From Oscillospiraceae bacterium (GTDB lineage Bacteria > Bacillota > Clostridia > Oscillospirales > CAG-272): a DNA stretch of 32,149 nt. Positions 1-8,048 of the stretch are shown here, piece after piece. The stretch covers positions 1-32,149 of the forward strand of contig SVUA01000018.1 in the NCBI GenBank assembly GCA_015063485.1. Reading direction: 5' to 3'. The position numbers and the translations under genes are program-made. Position 1 is the first letter of the stretch. Every line of letters begins with the position of its first letter. The notes beneath the pieces are model-generated. The model worked only from the letters and a program-made list of their open reading frames with translations. It made no database searches and was not told the origin of the DNA.

Positions 1-2
1 CA

Positions 3-392
3 AAGACGCTCTCGGGCTTTATTTGCGGAGCGCTTATGCTGATCGCATATCTCGTCGGTTCTATCCTCGGCGGTGCGATCTCGGGTCTTTCCTTTGACCT
101 TCACGGACTTAGCGCAGGCAATATCGTGATGTGTATGCTCGCCAAGATATTCTTGATGCTTGTGTTCGTTTCTATCTTCACGCTTATCAGTGTGGCGGCA
201 AAGCAGAAGGCATGGCTTGCGATCTGCGGAAGCCTCGGCGGAGGTATGCTTCTCTTTATGATGGTTTCTATGATCACTCCCCTCAGTTCTACCATCATCA
301 ATGTGGTACTCTGTGCGGTAGGCGGTGCGCTGTTTGCATTTGGTCTTGGCGCAATCAGCAAGGTCGTTCTCAAAAAGACAAGCTTGGTATAA
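3..392 (+). CDS. Membrane protein, C-terminal part (possible ABC-2-type permease)
   Basis: The reading frame is open from the left window edge, so this is probably the end of a larger gene. About four hydrophobic segments are seen, with Gly-rich helix ends and a short basic tail (KVVLKKTSLV). A start at 36 (ATG with GGAG five bases upstream) is possible and would give 118 residues. However, the residues before it continue the same hydrophobic helix, which favours a truncated longer protein. The pattern resembles the last helices of ABC-2 permeases, but no diagnostic motif is present. A terminator follows seven bases after the stop. Confidence 0.5.
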   Translation, partial: KTLSGFICGALMLIAYLVGSILGGAISGLSFDLHGLSAGNIVMCMLAKIFLMLVFVSIFTLISVAAKQKAWLAICGSLGGGMLLFMMVSMITPLSSTIINVVLCAVGGALFAFGLGAISKVVLKKTSLV

Positions 393-398
393 TATTTC

Positions 399-431
399 GG
401 GCAACGCTGACAAAATCGGCGTTGCCTTTTC
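399..431 (+). terminator. Rho-independent terminator of the membrane protein gene
   Basis: Arms GGCAACGC (400-407) and GCGTTGCC (419-426) are followed by a short T-run. It lies directly after the stop at 392. Confidence 0.8.
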
Positions 432-468
432 TAAATTCAACACTTTTTGCAAATTGAAAACAAAAGCA

Positions 469-502
469 AGGAGATCTCGCCCAACTTTGAGCGAAATCTC
501 CT
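469..502. terminator. Hairpin terminator, probably serving the minus-strand repressor remnant
   Basis: AGGAGATCTCGC (469-480) pairs with GCGAAATCTCCT (491-502) with one mismatch. The hairpin sits just past the stop of the minus-strand S24 gene at 507. It has T-rich sequence on the plus side and a weaker T-run on the minus side, so it could act in both directions. Confidence 0.6.
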
Positions 503-506
503 TTTA

Positions 507-1105
507 TTATCCCTCAACAACCCCAATAACCCTTCCGCAACAGTAAACGCTATCGTTCTCACCAATTCGAATAGACTTGTATGTTTCATTATGAGAGATC
601 AAGCATTTGTTACCAAGTTCCTTAATGTAAACGTCACCGTTAACAACGAAGATTCCAACCTCGCCGATATTGACGGAATCGCACTTCTCAACGAATACCT
701 TGTCACCGTCGTGGTATGTGGGCTCCATACTGTCACCGCCAACCGAGATGACAAAATCCGCTTGTTCTGCCTCTGCGCTCTCGGGAACGAGAAGCTCTTC
801 TGCCAACTCACTGTCAAGGATATTGCCCGTACCTGCGGATGCTGGCATAGCAAACCAATCGATCTTCAGCATACGAGGCTTGGGCTTTCTCGTTAGTGCC
901 GTCACACGCTTGTATTCACTGTCGATCAAATAATCAACAACCTCTTTACCGTGCTCGTCAAGGGCGCGGTATTTTTGTAATGTCGTCCACTCGGTAGCAG
1001 TGGGGCGCTGTGCCATGGATTTGCATCCGATCAGCTCATCCGCAGACACACCGAGCAGGTCGCAAAGACGTGCAAGTTTGTCGCAATCAGGGCGACCGAT
1101 GCCTT
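507..1105 (-). pseudogene. 5'-truncated XRE/S24 (CI/LexA-like) repressor
   Basis: The C-terminal two thirds is a normal S24 repressor: a SAGTG segment carrying the Ala-Gly self-cleavage site, the GDSMEP motif with the nucleophilic Ser, and the catalytic Lys in GDVYIKEL. At the N-terminus only the last HTH helices remain (RPDCDKLARLCDLLGVSADE). The frame stays open upstream to 1235, but the residues before this (LPAPLSIRQTLFAPAP and so on) do not look like an HTH. The opposite strand there instead reads as the end of another gene. The break is therefore near 1100-1108, and DNA-binding helices 1-3 are lost. The gene is probably dead, although a peptidase-only product from an internal ATG near 1016 is conceivable. 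A terminator-like hairpin follows the stop. Confidence 0.75.
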
Positions 1106-1213
1106 CTGCCGGATATTGTGGCTTACTTTGAATCGGAGCAGGGGCAAAGAGAGTTTGCCGAATGGAAAGCGGGGCAGGAAGCCAACAAAAAGGAAAAGAG
1201 CGAGGTCGCTTGA
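1103..1213 (+). pseudogene. Orphan C-terminal tail of an unidentified gene
   Basis: This frame reads LLPDIVAYFESEQGQREF and then a Lys/Glu-rich end (EANKKEKSEVA) before TGA. It is a hydrophilic helical tail with normal codon use, unlike the shadow-like residues encoded just upstream in the same frame. It begins exactly where the minus-strand repressor loses its HTH, so the two fragments were joined by a deletion or insertion. The family was not recognised; a mobile-element protein is a guess. An alternative is chance coding appearance over 35 codons. Confidence 0.45.
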
Positions 1214-1252
1214 CCTCACTCCGAAACAGCGTCAATATAATAAATCAATAGT

Positions 1253-1302
1253 AAAAAACAAATCCGAACCAATTTCGATTGACGAAATAGTTCGGATTTG
1301 TT
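1253..1302 (-). terminator. Terminator of tRNA-Glu
   Basis: A perfect 13-bp stem (1257-1269 with 1290-1302, arm AACAAATCCGAAC) encloses a second small stem (ATTTCG/CGAAAT). On the minus strand it is followed by six T. It starts 5 bases past the encoded CCA of the tRNA. Confidence 0.85.
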
Positions 1303-1307
1303 ACGTT

Positions 1308-1382
1308 TGGTGACCCGTACGGGAATCGAACCCATGTTTCCAGCGTGAGAGGCTAGCGTCTTGACCGCTTGACCAACGGGCC
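1308..1382 (-). tRNA. tRNA-Glu (anticodon CTC)
   Basis: The minus strand folds as a tRNA. The 7-bp acceptor is GGCCCGT/ACGGGTC with discriminator A. The anticodon stem CTAGC/GCTGG closes the loop CTCTCAC, giving anticodon CTC. The T-arm contains GGTTCGATTCC. CCA is encoded at 1310-1308. The body is 72 nt, as in other clostridial tRNA-Glu genes. A promoter lies upstream and a strong terminator downstream, so it is a single-gene unit. Confidence 0.95.
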
Positions 1383-1401
1383 ATTTGCTCACAGCTTTGA
1401 T

Positions 1402-1430
1402 ATTATATCACATTTTTTTCTAAAATGCAA
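1402..1430 (-). promoter_or_regulatory. Promoter of tRNA-Glu
   Basis: On the minus strand TTGCAT (1430-1425), a 17-nt spacer and TATAAT (1407-1402) lie about 20 bases before the tRNA 5' end. Confidence 0.8.
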
Positions 1431-1476
1431 TACCTTTTTGAAAAAAAGTTCGATTTTTTTAAATTTTTTATTTATA

Positions 1477-2661
1477 TCAATATTCCGGTGTTATTTTGAC
1501 CGTATAAAGCGTTCCCATCGCTTCCTCGACGAGCGCGTTGAAGTCTACCTTGTTCTCCTGAACCAAGACCTTTTCAAGCTCAGGCTTTGTTCTCGGGTGC
1601 TTTGGTGTAAATACGGTACAGCAGTCCTCGTACGGCTGTATCGACGTTTCAAACGTTCCTATCTTTCGAGCTATGGTGACTATCTCCTCTTTATCCATTC
1701 CGATACACGGACGGAACACGGGGATATTCACCGCCGCATCGGTAACGCCTATCGCCTGCATGGTCTGTGACGCTACCTGTCCGAGACTCTCGCCCGTGAT
1801 AAGAGCCATACAGCCCTTCTCTTTCGCTACCCTCTCGGCTATCGTCATCATATATCTGCGAAGCAAGAGAGTAAAATAATCCTCCTCGCAATTCTTTACA
1901 AGCTCCTCTTGGATATGCGTGAGCGACACGACGTGAACGTTCATCTCGCCTGCGTATTCGGAAACTATCTTTGCAAGTTCAAGCACCTTTTCTCTCGCTC
2001 TCTCGCTCGTATAAGGGAACGACTCGAAGTGAAGCGCGTCGATACGCACACCTCTCTTTGCAAGCATATATCCCGCAACGGGAGAATCTATTCCGCCCGA
2101 CAGAAGAAGCAATCCTCTGCCGTTCGTTCCCACAGGCATACCGCCCGCACCCTTGAACTGTCCTGCCGACACGTACGCGCCGAACTCTCTTACCTCGACC
2201 TTTACTATGATATCGGGGTTATGAACGTCAACGCGGATATGGTGGCAATTATCGAGAATAACTCCGCCTATCTCGCGGGATATCTCCATAGAATCAAGCG
2301 CGAACGCCTTGTCCGAGCGCTTGGACTCGACCTTAAAGGTCTTTTTGCCGTCAAGGAACTGCGGAACGTACTCCGCCGCGGTCTTGGATATCGACTCCAT
2401 ATTCTTCTCGCACACAGCGGCGCGCGAAATTGCAACGATGCCAAAGACCTTCTGCGCCGCAGAGAACATTCCGTCCATATCGGCGTACTCGTCCTTTGGC
2501 TCAATATATATGGTACTCTGCGCGCGGTAGATATCGAAAGCACCGTAGTTTGCGGCACGCTTTTTCATCTCGCGGCAAAGCATATCCTCAAAATATTTAC
2601 GGTTCGCGCCTTTGAGGACTATCTCACCGTATTTGCAAAGCAAAATTTCCTTACACTTCAT
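1477..2661 (-). CDS. thiI: tRNA 4-thiouridine synthase ThiI
   Basis: ThiI transfers sulfur to U8 of tRNA (4-thiouridine) after adenylation, and in many bacteria also feeds thiazole synthesis. The protein has 394 residues. An N-terminal ferredoxin-like region (KEILLCKYGEIVLKGANR) is followed by a THUMP domain at about 60-166. The PP-loop pyrophosphatase domain carries SGGIDS at 188-193 for ATP binding. It ends after the PP-loop domain, so the rhodanese domain of the E. coli enzyme is absent. This is usual in Gram-positives, where a separate cysteine desulfurase supplies sulfur; none is seen nearby. The ATG at 2661 was chosen because homology begins at MKCKEILL; the 29 upstream in-frame residues are basic and overlap the DUF2007 gene. 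It overlaps that gene by 11 bases and is the last gene of the operon. Confidence 0.95.
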   Translation of the reverse strand: MKCKEILLCKYGEIVLKGANRKYFEDMLCREMKKRAANYGAFDIYRAQSTIYIEPKDEYADMDGMFSAAQKVFGIVAISRAAVCEKNMESISKTAAEYVPQFLDGKKTFKVESKRSDKAFALDSMEISREIGGVILDNCHHIRVDVHNPDIIVKVEVREFGAYVSAGQFKGAGGMPVGTNGRGLLLLSGGIDSPVAGYMLAKRGVRIDALHFESFPYTSERAREKVLELAKIVSEYAGEMNVHVVSLTHIQEELVKNCEEDYFTLLLRRYMMTIAERVAKEKGCMALITGESLGQVASQTMQAIGVTDAAVNIPVFRPCIGMDKEEIVTIARKIGTFETSIQPYEDCCTVFTPKHPRTKPELEKVLVQENKVDFNALVEEAMGTLYTVKITPEY

Positions 2662-2944
2662 CTTTTTCGTTTTCCTCTGTTTCTTCGTTTTCAGGGGGCG
2701 CGATAAGCGCGGAAGCTGTTTCATAAAGCTCCTTCGGAACGAAAACATCTGTACCGAACATTGAATATCCCATTATAACGCGCACCGCCGCTCCGCTTCC
2801 GCGGTCCTTGGTCAAAAAGGGTATCTTTGCGTCATCAAGTATGCTTTTAACTATCGCAAGATAGGTCGGGTCGTACGCAGTTGTGAGAAGCTCAAGCTCC
2901 TCGTCGTGTGCCGAGACCTTATCAAGTCCGAAAAGATCATCCAT
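2651..2944 (-). CDS. DUF2007-type putative signal-transducing protein
   Basis: A 97-residue acidic protein. The core TTAYDPTYLAIVKSILDDAK...VMGYSMFGTDVFVPKELYETA matches the small DUF2007 fold (the 'putative prokaryotic signal transducing protein' family), where a ligand-binding role is suspected but unproven. The last 15 residues are a Glu/Lys-rich tail that overlaps the thiI start, so thiI is probably translationally coupled to it. The start has a good site (AAGGAG eight bases upstream). It lies 24 bases after the exonuclease gene in the same operon. Confidence 0.8.
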   Translation of the reverse strand: MDDLFGLDKVSAHDEELELLTTAYDPTYLAIVKSILDDAKIPFLTKDRGSGAAVRVIMGYSMFGTDVFVPKELYETASALIAPPENEETEENEKDEV

Positions 2945-2968
2945 TTTATTTTGCTCCTTTTTAAGAGT

Positions 2969-4060
2969 TCAATTCTTGTAGTAATTCGGGAAAAGAGCCT
3001 CCCATACCTTTCGGCAGCCGAGTGTATCGGCTATCGAGGAGTGAGCTATTCCCTCCCATTCGATATTGAAGCAAGCCATAGCATCGGTCAAAGATGCGTG
3101 GCGAAGATCGGGACGGTTCTCGTGCGCGTAGCGTACAAACTCATTAGCGCAACACCATACCTTGTCGTGAAGCTTGTTTCTCTCTTCCTCTGTTTCGTAG
3201 ATGTATTTTATATGGCTGTAATCGGTGGAAACACCATACGCGATAATATGGTCGGCGTTGTCAAATATCTCTCTTACCTTCGGCGCAAGCTCGTCCATGG
3301 AGGGCGCGTCGGTAACCATATCGGGCGTTATGCCGTGTATCTTCTCGGTCCTCTTCCACGATTTGTTACGCGCGGGCTTTACGAGCGTATCCATTACAAG
3401 CTCGCCGTAGCCGTCGACGATAGTTATTGAAAGTATCTCGTCGTGGTCATAAACACCCGTCAATTCAAGGTCGAAAAACAAAGTTCTCGCTCTGTCCATG
3501 TTATAAGACGCGTTACGGTACGCGTCACCCTCACGGCGACGTACCTCCATGTCCTTTTCGTAGCACTTTTCACAGAGCTTGCGGCGGTATCTTATATCCT
3601 TTCCGCATTTTACGCACATCTGCGGAAGCTTGCGAGCCGTCTTTTTATCGTAAAAATAAAGTATGCTCTTATCGGATTTTACAGTGTATGCAACAGGCTC
3701 TTCCTCGACCTCATAGTGCATACGCTTGAGCTTGTCCTCGGGATAGTATCCGCAAAGGGCGGCGTTCTTGACGCTCATTCTCTCTATCACGTTGCCGCTC
3801 GGCAGAGTCATCGAATCCTTGCGGCTTCGCGGAAAATACCAAATTTCAGGCGGAGCTTCGGTAACCTTTGTGGGATCAAAATAGTATACCACGCTGCCGT
3901 CGGGTGCTACCTCAAACGCCACGGGCTCTCCCGTAGGCATCAGATGCATACGCGCAAGGGTCGGGCGCGTAAGATAATTTTTCTTGCTTGCCTCGGCGCT
4001 GTCGATCTTCTTTATCGACGCCCCAGAGCGCAACTGCATTTCTTCCGTTTCTTCTTTCAA
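2969..4060 (-). CDS. DEDDh 3'-5' exonuclease with zinc ribbon and duplicated N-terminal module
   Basis: The C-terminal ~170 residues are a DnaQ-like exonuclease: FFDLELTG gives the DxE pair (D197, E199), IHGITPDMV follows, IIAYGVSTDYSHI supplies the third acid, and HSSIADTL supplies the catalytic His and last Asp. Before it is a four-Cys zinc ribbon (C149, C152, C163, C166). Residues 35-70 and 111-146 are related copies of one unit (RMH...EPVA...V...YYFD versus RMH...EPVA...I...YFYD). Start: TTG at 4060, chosen because GGAGGG lies six bases upstream; the next ATG (residue 8) is too far from any ribosome site. It is the first gene of an operon with the DUF2007 gene and thiI. Substrate is unknown; DNA or RNA trimming is inferred from the fold. 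Confidence 0.85.
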   Translation of the reverse strand: MKEETEEMQLRSGASIKKIDSAEASKKNYLTRPTLARMHLMPTGEPVAFEVAPDGSVVYYFDPTKVTEAPPEIWYFPRSRKDSMTLPSGNVIERMSVKNAALCGYYPEDKLKRMHYEVEEEPVAYTVKSDKSILYFYDKKTARKLPQMCVKCGKDIRYRRKLCEKCYEKDMEVRRREGDAYRNASYNMDRARTLFFDLELTGVYDHDEILSITIVDGYGELVMDTLVKPARNKSWKRTEKIHGITPDMVTDAPSMDELAPKVREIFDNADHIIAYGVSTDYSHIKYIYETEEERNKLHDKVWCCANEFVRYAHENRPDLRHASLTDAMACFNIEWEGIAHSSIADTLGCRKVWEALFPNYYKN

Positions 4061-4129
4061 GGGAATCCCTCCGAATATGTCAATCGGGATCTGACGATCC
4101 GTTTATTTTTCGAAATCAAAATCCTTATT

Positions 4130-4158
4130 ATTATATCATACAAAAAAGGTTATGTCAA
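4130..4158 (-). promoter_or_regulatory. Promoter of the exonuclease-DUF2007-thiI operon
   Basis: Minus strand TTGACA (4158-4153), 17-nt spacer, TATAAT (4135-4130): a full consensus match. The leader before the TTG start is about 65 bases. Confidence 0.85.
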
Positions 4159-4200
4159 TAACTCAAAGAGATAAATAACGAATTTAAGCGGTTATAATAT

Positions 4201-5043
4201 TTACGTTATCTTTCGTTCTATATCCTCTCTGACCTCGGTAGGCGCGGCTCCGAGACGTTTTTTGCAAAGCCTGTAAAACGCCGAATAGTCGCGGAATCCA
4301 GCCTTTTGCGCCGCATACGTAGCGTTCTCGCCTTTGGATATCAGCTCCTGCGCGATGATAAGCCTTTTGGAAAGTATATAGTCGTATACCGACGTACCCG
4401 TCAATCTTCGAAAGACTCGTCCTATCTGTGACGGACTCATATGCACCTCGTTCGAGATACGCTCAAGCGAAAGCTCCTCCGAAAGATTTTCGTTGATGTA
4501 ATCGATTATCTCGCGCCCAATATCACGGTCGACCGCATAAGGCGGCTCTTTTTCATTGTGAAAGGCGGTACATACACCGCTTAAAAACGCGGACAAGTTT
4601 GCGGCAAAGACCTCTTCCTTGGGTAAAAATTCAAGCTCACGAAAGCATTTTTGAAAAAACTCTATCGGCTTCATGGCGGAAAATTCACTTGGCAAATAAA
4701 GATTTCTCTCTCCGAGTCCTCTTTTCAGATACGGAGCTAAAAGCTCCTTTGAAAATCCGCGCTCTTCAAGAAAGTCAGGACGGAACTGCATAACGTATCT
4801 CTCATACCGTCCGCTTCCGTTTACTATCAGCTTGTGCGTCTCCGCGCTCCTCATAAGCAAAAGACTGCCCGGTCGCAGATCGTATATACGTCCCTCTACC
4901 ATATAGCTCGCCTTTCCCGACACGAAGCAGTATATCTCGTACGTATCGTGAACGTGCATAAAAAAATCCGCAGCCTTTGGCTCTTCGTCTATCGAATGGG
5001 AAATATACACCCCAAAAACTTTATCTCTTTCTAAGGTAGCCAT
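4201..5043 (-). CDS. AraC-family transcriptional regulator of the adjacent sugar cassette
   Basis: A 280-residue AraC/XylS regulator. The N-terminal cupin has the usual HVHDTYEIYCFVSG...L.PGSLLLMRSAETHK pattern of a sugar-binding domain. The C-terminal ~100 residues hold the two HTH motifs (LSLERISNEVHMSPSQIGRVF and NATYAAQKAGFRDYSAFYRL). It is transcribed away from the TIM-barrel/oxidoreductase operon, whose first gene starts 153 bases away. This arrangement implies that it activates that operon in response to the substrate; the ligand is unknown. Its own promoter at 5078-5106 lies about 45 bases from the operon's -10, so mutual control from a shared site is likely. No operator half-sites were assigned. 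Confidence 0.9.
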   Translation of the reverse strand: MATLERDKVFGVYISHSIDEEPKAADFFMHVHDTYEIYCFVSGKASYMVEGRIYDLRPGSLLLMRSAETHKLIVNGSGRYERYVMQFRPDFLEERGFSKELLAPYLKRGLGERNLYLPSEFSAMKPIEFFQKCFRELEFLPKEEVFAANLSAFLSGVCTAFHNEKEPPYAVDRDIGREIIDYINENLSEELSLERISNEVHMSPSQIGRVFRRLTGTSVYDYILSKRLIIAQELISKGENATYAAQKAGFRDYSAFYRLCKKRLGAAPTEVREDIERKIT

Positions 5044-5077
5044 ACAATACCTCCAAACATTTCAAGTTATCGTATTA

Positions 5078-5106
5078 ATTATACCATATAATGCTCTGAA
5101 ATGCAA
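5078..5106 (-). promoter_or_regulatory. Promoter of the AraC-family gene
   Basis: Minus strand TTGCAT (5106-5101), 17-nt spacer, TATAAT (5083-5078), 34 bases before the ATG. Confidence 0.7.
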
Positions 5107-5128
5107 TATAAAAAGACCATTTTTGCAC

Positions 5129-5157
5129 TTTTCTTGCAAATAATTATCTGCTATAAT
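5129..5157 (+). promoter_or_regulatory. Promoter of the sugar cassette with poor -35 (activator-dependent?)
   Basis: TATAAT at 5152-5157 has no good -35 at 17 bases (TTTTCT at 5129-5134). A better hexamer, TTGCAA at 5134-5139, is only 12 bases away. A good -10 with a weak -35 next to an AraC gene fits an activated promoter. This is inference. Confidence 0.5.
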
Positions 5158-5196
5158 ATAACTTGTAAAACAATCTACATTTTAAGGAGAAAAATT

Positions 5197-6033
5197 ATGT
5201 ATAAGCTTTGCGCATTCGCGGACGAATCCTCGCCCGCAATAGTCGGTCAGATAGACGCGCTCAAGAGAAACGGCATCTCTCTTCTTGAGATACGCGGAGT
5301 TGACGGACAAAACATCAAGGACATATCTCTCGAAAAGGCAAAAGAGGTCCGCAAGATGCTCGACGACGCGGGTATTAGCGTTTGGTCGATGGGCTCGCCT
5401 ATCGGAAAGCATCACCTTGAGCGTGACTTCGAGCCTCACATGGACGATTACAAGCGTATCGTAGAGTACGCGTACGTTCTCGGAGCGAAGCGTATCCGTA
5501 TGTTCAGCTTCTACGCAGCCCCCGGCGACAGCGCGGAGGCGACCGAGGAAAAGGTATTCGAGGGGCTTCGCCGCTTCTGCGATTACGCGCCCGACGATAT
5601 CATTCTCTGCCACGAGAACGAAAAGAAGATCTACGCGGAAACACCCGAGACCTGCTTAAAGATCCTCAAGGCTTTCCCGAAGATGCGCGCGATATTCGAC
5701 CCCGCAAACTTCGTTCAGTGCGGCGTTGACACGCTTCACGCTTGGGATATGCTCAAAGACTACGTTGACTATATGCACATAAAGGACGCAATAGCCGACG
5801 GCACAGTCGTTCCCGCGGGTCTGGGTATTGGAAACGTCCCCGCTATCGTCAAGGATTATCTTGCGAGAGGCGGCAGCGTTATGACGCTTGAGCCTCACCT
5901 CAACGCATTCACGGGACTTGACAAGCTTGAGGACGGCGAATCAGTAAAACAGGGCTTTAGCGTTTACAAGACAAACGAAGAATCCTTTGACGCGGCAGTA
6001 TCGGCACTCAAAGGTATACTTGCAAATATTTAA
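5197..6033 (+). CDS. Sugar phosphate isomerase/epimerase-like TIM barrel protein (first)
   Basis: 278 residues of the AP-endonuclease-2 / xylose-isomerase-like fold. Likely metal ligands are visible on successive strands: Glu in LCHENEKK, Asp in IFDPANF, His in YMHIKDA and Glu in MTLEPHLN. The family isomerises, epimerises, dehydrates or, in recently described 3-keto-glycoside pathways, eliminates from sugars, so the name does not fix the reaction. The start at 5197 has AAGGAG eight bases upstream; the in-frame ATG at 5101 lies upstream of the promoter -10 and is rejected. It is the first gene of a four-gene run, 21 bases before the next. It is not closely similar to the second TIM-barrel gene. 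Confidence 0.85.
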   Translation: MYKLCAFADESSPAIVGQIDALKRNGISLLEIRGVDGQNIKDISLEKAKEVRKMLDDAGISVWSMGSPIGKHHLERDFEPHMDDYKRIVEYAYVLGAKRIRMFSFYAAPGDSAEATEEKVFEGLRRFCDYAPDDIILCHENEKKIYAETPETCLKILKAFPKMRAIFDPANFVQCGVDTLHAWDMLKDYVDYMHIKDAIADGTVVPAGLGIGNVPAIVKDYLARGGSVMTLEPHLNAFTGLDKLEDGESVKQGFSVYKTNEESFDAAVSALKGILANI

Positions 6034-6054
6034 ATATTTTAAAGGAGAATAAAA

Positions 6055-6816
6055 ATGAAAATAGGCGTACAGATGTTCACTGTTCGCAAGCAGTGTGAAA
6101 ACCTCAATGACTTTTCCGAAACACTCTCTAAAATAGCCGATATGGGCTACACCACCGTTCAGGTGTCGGGTACTTGCGACTATGAGGCTGACTGGCTCGC
6201 TTCTGAGCTCAAGCGCACGGGACTCAAGTGCGTCCTCACCCACATAAAGCCCGACCGCCTTTTGAATGAGACACAGAAGGTCAGCGACGAACACAAGATC
6301 TTCGGCTGCAAAAATATAGGTCTCGGAATAATCCCGGAGCATTTCATTAACGAAGAAAACTACGCAAGGTTCGTTGAAGACTTCACTCCGGTAGCAAAAG
6401 CCTTCAAGGCTAACGGTCAGAAGTTCTTTTATCACAACCACGCGCTTGAATTCGAACGTAGCGCAAACGGAAAGATCTATATGGACAGATTTCTCGATGA
6501 CTTCTCTCCCGATCTTCTCGGAATCACATTTGATACATATTGGGCGCAGTTCGGCGGAGCAGATCCCGCGGAATATTTGAAGAAGCTTAAAGGCAGGATC
6601 GAGTGCATTCACTTGAAGGATCTCACTATCGTTCAAAAGGAACAGCGCATGGCTCCCGTCGGACAAGGAAACATCAACTTCCCCCGCGTTCTTGATGTTG
6701 CCGAAGATTGCGACGTTGAGTATCTCCTCGTTGAACAGGATAAGTGCTACGACGAAGATCCCTTTGATTGCTTGAAGAAGAGCTACGATTACCTCCGTTC
6801 TCTCGGCTTGTCATAA
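6055..6816 (+). CDS. Sugar phosphate isomerase/epimerase-like TIM barrel protein (second)
   Basis: 253 residues of the same superfamily as the gene before it, but more like IolE/YcjR-type epimerases. Key segments are KFFYHNHALEFE (His/Glu), ITFDTYWAQFGGADP (Asp), IECIHLKDL (His) and EYLLVEQDKC (Glu), consistent with a divalent metal centre. The ribosome site AAAGGAG lies seven bases from the ATG. It sits between the first TIM-barrel gene and the oxidoreductases; the spacing of 21 and 32 bases indicates one transcript. Substrate is unknown. Pairing with NAD-dependent oxidoreductases suggests work on a keto-sugar or cyclitol intermediate. Confidence 0.85.
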   Translation: MKIGVQMFTVRKQCENLNDFSETLSKIADMGYTTVQVSGTCDYEADWLASELKRTGLKCVLTHIKPDRLLNETQKVSDEHKIFGCKNIGLGIIPEHFINEENYARFVEDFTPVAKAFKANGQKFFYHNHALEFERSANGKIYMDRFLDDFSPDLLGITFDTYWAQFGGADPAEYLKKLKGRIECIHLKDLTIVQKEQRMAPVGQGNINFPRVLDVAEDCDVEYLLVEQDKCYDEDPFDCLKKSYDYLRSLGLS

Positions 6817-6848
6817 TAAAACATAAATAAAGAAAGGAAACTTTTAAA

Positions 6849-8018
6849 ATGGAAAAGATCAAATTAGGTATTCTCGGACTCGGAAACATGGGTTCGTCTC
6901 ACGCAAAGAAGATACTTGCAGGCGAATGTCCCGAAGTAGAGCTCGCGGCAGTTTGCGACATAAAACCCGACAGACTTGAATGGGCAAAGGAAAACCTCGG
7001 AGAGAGCGTTCCCGCATTCTCTGACGCGGAGGAAATGATGGATAGCGGTCTTATAGACTCGATAATCGTCGCAGTTCCACACTATGACCACCCCACCTTT
7101 GCTATAATGGCTATGAAGAAAGGACTTAACACGCTTATCGAAAAGCCCGCGGGTGTTTACACCGAGCAGGTACTTGAAATGAACCGTGTTGCCGACGAGT
7201 GCGGTGTTGTATTCGCTATAATGATGAATCAGCGCACAAACTGCATTTACAGAAAAATGCGCGAGATAGTAAAGAGCGGCGAAATGGGTGCTATCAAGCG
7301 TACAAACTGGATAATCACCGACTGGTACAGACCTAACGCTTACTATGCTTCTGGCGACTGGCGCGCTACTTGGAGCGGAGAGGGCGGCGGTGTTCTCCTC
7401 AATCAGTGCCCCCACAACCTTGACCTCTGGCAGTGGATCTGCGGTATGCCCAAGACCGTTGAAGCAAAGCTTCATTTCGGTAAATGGCATGACATCGAGG
7501 TCGAGGACGACGTTACCGCTTACGTTGAGTATGAAAACGGCGCAACGGGCGTATTCGTTACCACGACGGGTGATACCCCCGGTACTAACCGCTTTGAGAT
7601 AACTCTTGAAAAGGGTAAGATAGTTGCCGACAAAAAGACTCTTAAGATATGGAAGAGCGAGGAGAATATGACCGAGGCAGAGTTCTCCGCTACTAACACC
7701 AGTCCTTTCGGTCACATGAAGTTTACCGAAATGGACGTTGAAACAGACGGAGAAAATCTCCAGCACGTAGGCGTATTCAATGCGTTTGCCGCTCACATTC
7801 TTCACGGAACTCCCCTCGTTGCAGACGGACGCGAGGGCATCAACGGTCTTACGATATCGAACGCAATGCACCTCTCCGCTTGGACAGGCAAGGCAATAGA
7901 TATCGCAACATTTGACCACGCTCTCTATAAGGAAGAACTTATGAAGCGCGTTGCTACCTCTCGCCGCAAGACCGTTACCACAAATGCAGTAGCGGCAGAT
8001 ATGAGCGATACGTTCTGA
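6849..8018 (+). CDS. Gfo/Idh/MocA family NAD(P)-dependent oxidoreductase (first)
   Basis: 389 residues. The N-terminal Rossmann fold has GLGNMGSSHA (residues 10-19), then IVAVPHYDHP and the family EKPAG motif (98-102). In the C-terminal dimerisation/catalytic domain, GGGVLLNQCPHNLDLWQW carries the catalytic pair H189 and D192. The family oxidises or reduces a secondary hydroxyl of sugars and cyclitols using a bound nicotinamide cofactor. Ribosome site AAAGGAA upstream. It is followed after 30 bases by a paralogue with the same central block (WRATWSGEGGG and PHNLDLWQWICGMP), so the pair arose by tandem duplication. The two may act on successive intermediates or run the oxidation and reduction halves of one cycle. 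Confidence 0.9.
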   Translation: MEKIKLGILGLGNMGSSHAKKILAGECPEVELAAVCDIKPDRLEWAKENLGESVPAFSDAEEMMDSGLIDSIIVAVPHYDHPTFAIMAMKKGLNTLIEKPAGVYTEQVLEMNRVADECGVVFAIMMNQRTNCIYRKMREIVKSGEMGAIKRTNWIITDWYRPNAYYASGDWRATWSGEGGGVLLNQCPHNLDLWQWICGMPKTVEAKLHFGKWHDIEVEDDVTAYVEYENGATGVFVTTTGDTPGTNRFEITLEKGKIVADKKTLKIWKSEENMTEAEFSATNTSPFGHMKFTEMDVETDGENLQHVGVFNAFAAHILHGTPLVADGREGINGLTISNAMHLSAWTGKAIDIATFDHALYKEELMKRVATSRRKTVTTNAVAADMSDTF

Positions 8019-8048
8019 CAAAAATTTTCTCCAGAAAGGAGAAGCACT

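Noticed and set aside
1909-2706. A 265-codon plus-strand frame across thiI
   Set aside because: Arg/His/Leu-rich shadow with no initiation signal; thiI on the other strand has all family motifs.
5101-5196. An upstream in-frame start for the first TIM-barrel gene
   Set aside because: It would begin before the promoter -10 and lacks a ribosome site; homology begins at 5197.
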